From an uncultured Atopobium sp. (GTDB lineage Bacteria; Actinomycetota; Coriobacteriia; Coriobacteriales; Atopobiaceae): 16,921 bases of DNA. The position numbers and the translations under genes are program-made. Position 1 is the first letter of the stretch; every line of letters begins with the position of its first letter. The stretch is from positions 1 to 16,921 of the forward strand of contig CALBBS010000055.1 in the NCBI GenBank assembly GCA_937926845.1, in the 5' to 3' direction. This document shows positions 14,253-16,921 of this stretch, in pieces. The notes under the pieces are model-generated. The model was not told where the DNA came from. It did no database searches and saw nothing but the letters and a program-made list of their open reading frames with translations.

Positions 14253-14424
14253 GGCAAATCCTTCCGTAAAGACGTACAAATCAAACCGTTGCTCAATACA
14301 TAGAGCCTGTAACCCTTTTCACCATCGTAGATAAATAAAGTTACAAGCCCTATATCTTGCAGTCTCAAATACCCCTACAAACTTTGCTAAACCTTGTATT
14401 GGTGCACAGATAACAAATACCCTG
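14253..14424 (-). promoter_or_regulatory. structured leader between the second kinase and the membrane protein gene
   Basis: This 172-base gap has no gene. In the minus-strand RNA, 14351-14340 pairs with 14313-14302 over 12 consecutive bases, two of them G-U, around a 26-base loop. On the plus strand those two positions are A-C mismatches, so the helix is complete only in the minus-strand transcript, the same strand as the flanking genes. A second 6-bp stem GATAAC/GTTATC (14409-14414 and 14428-14433) overlaps the kinase stop codon. No T-run follows. Candidates are a cis-acting regulatory leader or an RNA-processing element; no known riboswitch is recognised. Confidence 0.4.
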
Positions 14425-15540
14425 TTAGTTATCAAACTCAGCAAATCCGCTAAATACTGGGTTTCCTGTATAGACCTTGAGCTCTTCTTCGCCCGAAAGT
14501 ACTCTATTTGCACCAGCCGCCATTGCTTCAAGCTCAAATTCACCTGGATATACACTAACTGGAGCAATCCATTCACATGACGTTTGAATTGTCTGAATGA
14601 GCTGCTTATTAAAGGCTGCTCCACCGCCAATTACTATGCCATCAACTTGGCCCTTTAGAACACAAGCCATTTGACCAATTTCTTTACATATTTGATATTG
14701 CATTGCCTCCCATACTCGCTCGGAAGCTTTATCTCCCTCAGTAGCATAAGCAGCAACACTCTTAGCATCAGATGTCCCTAAGAAGCTAACCATTCCTCCT
14801 GTTTTCATGCAGCACTGAAAAAGTTCATCAATGGAGTGCGTCTTGAGATATTGGATGACTCCTGTCACAGGAACTGATCCCGTTCTTGTAGGAGACATGG
14901 GGCCGTCTCCTCCCACAATATCGTTACCATCAATCATTTTTCCACGCTGATGGGCGCTAACAGAAACACCACCACCGATATGACAAACAATAAAGTTGCA
15001 TTCTTCGTAAGCTTTGCCCATCTCATGAGCATGGCGAATAGCTGTTTCCTTTAGATTGAGAGCGTGTAAGTGACTGGCCCTGTATATACCTTTTATACCT
15101 GTCATTCTTGCATTATCACAAAATTCATCAGTGTCAGGAGGATTAACTACATATGCTTTTTTACCTCCTGCCATCTGAGAAAATTCCTCTGCAAGCTGGC
15201 TGCCCAATTGAGCTGGATGCTGTACGCCATTAGCTCCTCGGCGAGCGTCGTTAAGCAAGACTGAATTAATCTCGTATACGCCACCTTCCACAGATACCAA
15301 ACCGCCGCCGCGTCCTACAAATGCATCAATATTAGAGAGATTGACCGAGTGAGCCTGAAGAGCTTTGAGAATTGTTTCTTTTCTAAAGGCAAGCTGATCT
15401 GAAATTGAATCAAACTCTGATAAAACAGCGGCATCATGAGATACGTTTTCCGAGAAAACAAGCTCGCTTCCATAGAAAAGTCCAATTTTTGTTGACGTTG
15501 ACCCTGGATTAATAGCTAATACAGAAAATGCCTGACCCAT
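14425..15540 (-). CDS. buk: butyrate kinase-family acid kinase (second paralogue)
   Basis: The 371-residue protein is the partner of the kinase at 9594-10715. It has NPGSTSTK (11-18), GRGGG (76-80, with R77 intact), VNPPDTDE (132-139), SHLHALN (156-162), HIGGG (187-191) and R219 in SPTRTG. Thus it keeps the Asn and Arg that the other copy has lost. It would convert acyl-phosphate and ADP to acid and ATP. It starts 2 bases after the acyl carrier protein stop, with GAGGA upstream of the ATG at 15540, so the two are coupled. It has no phosphotransacetylase gene beside it; the nearest acyl-phosphate maker in the window is the plus-strand protein at 8572-9567. VNxPDTDE in both copies marks a distinct clade, and the natural acid may not be butyrate. 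Confidence 0.87.
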   Translation of the reverse strand: MGQAFSVLAINPGSTSTKIGLFYGSELVFSENVSHDAAVLSEFDSISDQLAFRKETILKALQAHSVNLSNIDAFVGRGGGLVSVEGGVYEINSVLLNDARRGANGVQHPAQLGSQLAEEFSQMAGGKKAYVVNPPDTDEFCDNARMTGIKGIYRASHLHALNLKETAIRHAHEMGKAYEECNFIVCHIGGGVSVSAHQRGKMIDGNDIVGGDGPMSPTRTGSVPVTGVIQYLKTHSIDELFQCCMKTGGMVSFLGTSDAKSVAAYATEGDKASERVWEAMQYQICKEIGQMACVLKGQVDGIVIGGGAAFNKQLIQTIQTSCEWIAPVSVYPGEFELEAMAAGANRVLSGEEELKVYTGNPVFSGFAEFDN

Positions 15541-15542
15541 AA

Positions 15543-15773
15543 CTACAGTTCCTCAGATACACGCTGGACGAGCTCGCCAATGGTTTTCATCTTCATAACT
15601 TCCATAATAGGAACTTCTGCATCAAGCTCGTTTTCAATCATTGAGGTAAGTGCAATCATTTTCATTGATCCCTTACCTAGCTCAACAAAAGTGGTGTCTT
15701 CTGTAATCTCACCAGAATAGTTATAAGCAGACTGTGCGTATCCTGCAATTTGCTCTAGCAACTTTTCATCCAT
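15543..15773 (-). CDS. acyl carrier protein
   Basis: A 76-residue acidic helical protein of ACP size, with the attachment serine S36 in LGKGSMKM. The usual Asp of the DSL motif is Gly35 and Leu is Met37, so it is not the housekeeping AcpP. The phosphopantetheine-bearing helix and the helix pattern are otherwise typical. It lies between the DUF35 protein (18-base gap) and the acid kinase (2-base gap). Its context suggests it carries a ketoacyl or acyl group produced or consumed by the thiolase/DUF35 pair (inference). The ATG at 15773 has only a weak GGA site. Confidence 0.8.
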   Translation of the reverse strand: MDEKLLEQIAGYAQSAYNYSGEITEDTTFVELGKGSMKMIALTSMIENELDAEVPIMEVMKMKTIGELVQRVSEEL

Positions 15774-15791
15774 CTTAAAAATCCAATCTAT

Positions 15792-16238
15792 TTATGACTC
15801 ATCGAGCTGAAAACAAAGCTCTTTATATCCATCACGTTGAATAGTAACTGCGTGTACACCGATCTTCTCGCCAGCCTTAAGACGTGCAAGAATTTCTGGT
15901 GCATTTTTTTTTGAAATACCGTAAATCACGTAGGTGTATTCGCTACCTTCGTCAATGTCTACGCAGCCATATGCGTATTTATTGCCAAGACCATACTGCT
16001 TTCCAAGCTCCTTAAGATAAGGCTTGTCGTTTTGAACGCCGGGTAGCGTAAAATCTACCAAGACTCCATGGCCAGATACCTCAACCCACTCAGTCTCGTG
16101 ATATCCACAAGCGTTGCAAGCAAGGTGAGGTGGAAACTCTACAGCACCACATTCTTTACACTTACGAGCAAGATATTTATCTTTATCAAGTCCCTCATAA
16201 AACTTTTTTACAATGGGCTCCATCTGATCTAGACGCAT
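15792..16238 (-). CDS. DUF35-type Zn-ribbon/OB-fold acyl-CoA-associated protein
   Basis: The 148-residue protein has an N-terminal helix, a zinc ribbon with C27, C30, C41 and C44, and a following OB-fold. This is the standard DUF35 (acyl-CoA-associated OB-fold) layout. Family members pair with thiolases and HMG-CoA synthase-like enzymes, for example in archaeal mevalonate enzyme complexes and in the PhlACB acyltransferase of Pseudomonas, where they channel or position the acyl-CoA. The thiolase gene ends 13 bases upstream, in agreement. ATG at 16238 follows GGGAGG. No fatty acid or terpenoid gene is in the window, so a catabolic or specialised role is likely. Confidence 0.85.
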   Translation of the reverse strand: MRLDQMEPIVKKFYEGLDKDKYLARKCKECGAVEFPPHLACNACGYHETEWVEVSGHGVLVDFTLPGVQNDKPYLKELGKQYGLGNKYAYGCVDIDEGSEYTYVIYGISKKNAPEILARLKAGEKIGVHAVTIQRDGYKELCFQLDES

Positions 16239-16251
16239 TATGTTGCCTCCC

Positions 16252-16921
16252 TTAGGAAACTGTTCTTAAAATCTGGCAGCGGACGTTTTGCGATCCTCCG
16301 AATCCACGTAAAAACGTAGTTTCTGGAAGCTTCTTTAGATTTCTTGCTCCACAATCACCACGCATTTGTTTTACTGCCTCATAAATATCAGCAATGCCTG
16401 ATGCGCCATGAGCATGACCAAAATTACAACGTCCACCATGAGGATTGATAGGTTTATCACCATCGTAGGCGGTTCTTCCCTCAATGGCGTACTTCCATGC
16501 CTCACCACGAGGAATGTAGCCACATTCCTCAGCAGATACAATCTCTGAAGCTAGGAAGAAGTCATTGCAGAGGAAAAGATCAATTTCATCAGGAGAAACA
16601 CCGGTGTAGTTGTATACCTGTTGAGCGGCAATCTTTGTTGCTTCGTGTTCGTTGTGCTTAAGTCCCGCCTCTAAAGCAGCGGCGCCAGTTCCTAAAACCT
16701 CAATAGGTGCGTGAGGAACGCCCATCGCCAGGGCCTTCTCTGTAGGCATGACTACAAGCGCGGCAGCTCCATCGCATTTCTTTTCAAAGCCAGTAACACG
16801 CAGATACTGAGTAACTTTTGGATTGTACATGCTCTTTAAGTACTCATCCTCGTCATCAAATCCATGTTCACGTGCTTCTTCTGCAATAGTTTGATCAAAC
16901 CATGCAAGGTCATTTATAGCT
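16252..16921 (-). CDS. SCP2/SCP-x-like thiolase family protein (partial, 5' end outside window)
   Basis: The C-terminal 222 residues are in view; the frame is open across 16830 to the right edge, so the ATG at 16830 is internal and not the start. The visible part has the thiolase stretch NPHGGRCNFGHAHGASG with the conserved His169 (counted from the first complete visible codon). At the end it reads FLRGFGGSQN (203-212), where classical thiolases have the CxxGxG cysteine and SCP2-type members usually have HNLGG. The nucleophile pattern is therefore non-canonical, as in acyltransferases that work with a DUF35 partner. It is directly followed by the DUF35 gene. It probably cleaves or forms a carbon-carbon bond next to a carbonyl; direction and substrate unknown. 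Confidence 0.82.
   Translation of the reverse strand, partial: AINDLAWFDQTIAEEAREHGFDDEDEYLKSMYNPKVTQYLRVTGFEKKCDGAAALVVMPTEKALAMGVPHAPIEVLGTGAAALEAGLKHNEHEATKIAAQQVYNYTGVSPDEIDLFLCNDFFLASEIVSAEECGYIPRGEAWKYAIEGRTAYDGDKPINPHGGRCNFGHAHGASGIADIYEAVKQMRGDCGARNLKKLPETTFLRGFGGSQNVRCQILRTVS

Overview
The window is bacterial and gene-dense, moderately AT-rich, and every gene is intact except the one cut by the right edge. The mix of a cytoplasmic fumarate-reductase-like flavoprotein, an iron-sulfur flavodoxin, a PucR-type regulator, an OFA-type MFS carrier and two butyrate-kinase-family proteins suggests an anaerobic, acid-producing bacterium. My best guess is a member of the Coriobacteriia (Actinomycetota), but no taxonomic marker gene is present, so this is a gene-content impression only. 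I see no rRNA, tRNA, CRISPR array, insertion sequence or phage gene.

Layout. (1) Positions 102-6074, minus strand, a redox block read right to left: iron-sulfur flavodoxin, FAD-dependent fumarate-reductase-like oxidoreductase, a large NuoG/GltD-type iron-sulfur flavoprotein, and a NuoF-like protein that has lost a recognisable flavin/NADH site but carries two [4Fe-4S] ferredoxin motifs. Hairpins without U-tracts lie in two of the gaps. (2) Positions 6297-7979, minus strand, a PucR-family regulator bounded by a perfect 17-bp inverted repeat at its 3' side and a divergent promoter region at its 5' side. (3) Positions 8156-12028, plus strand: a small four-helix membrane protein, a phosphotransacetylase-family enzyme, a divergent butyrate-kinase-family protein and an MFS carrier, tightly packed and probably one operon. 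(4) Positions 12031-16921, minus strand, convergent with block 3 (2-base gap) and read right to left: SCP2/SCP-x-like thiolase (partial), DUF35-type Zn-ribbon/OB-fold protein, stand-alone acyl carrier protein, second butyrate-kinase-family protein, a structured 172-base leader, a second four-helix membrane protein, a metallo-beta-lactamase-fold hydrolase and a spermidine-synthase-like methyltransferase-fold protein.

How it may work together (inference). Block 1 looks like an electron chain feeding a flavin reductase of unknown substrate. Blocks 3 and 4 look like carbon-bond cleavage and acyl transfer ending in acyl-phosphate and acid, with ATP made by the kinases, plus uptake or export by the MFS and four-helix proteins. 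The PucR-type protein between them is the obvious candidate switch. The unusual points are a catabolic-looking cassette that places a carrier protein and a thiolase/DUF35 pair directly beside an acid kinase, and several active-site substitutions in otherwise recognisable families. The substrate cannot be deduced from the sequence.
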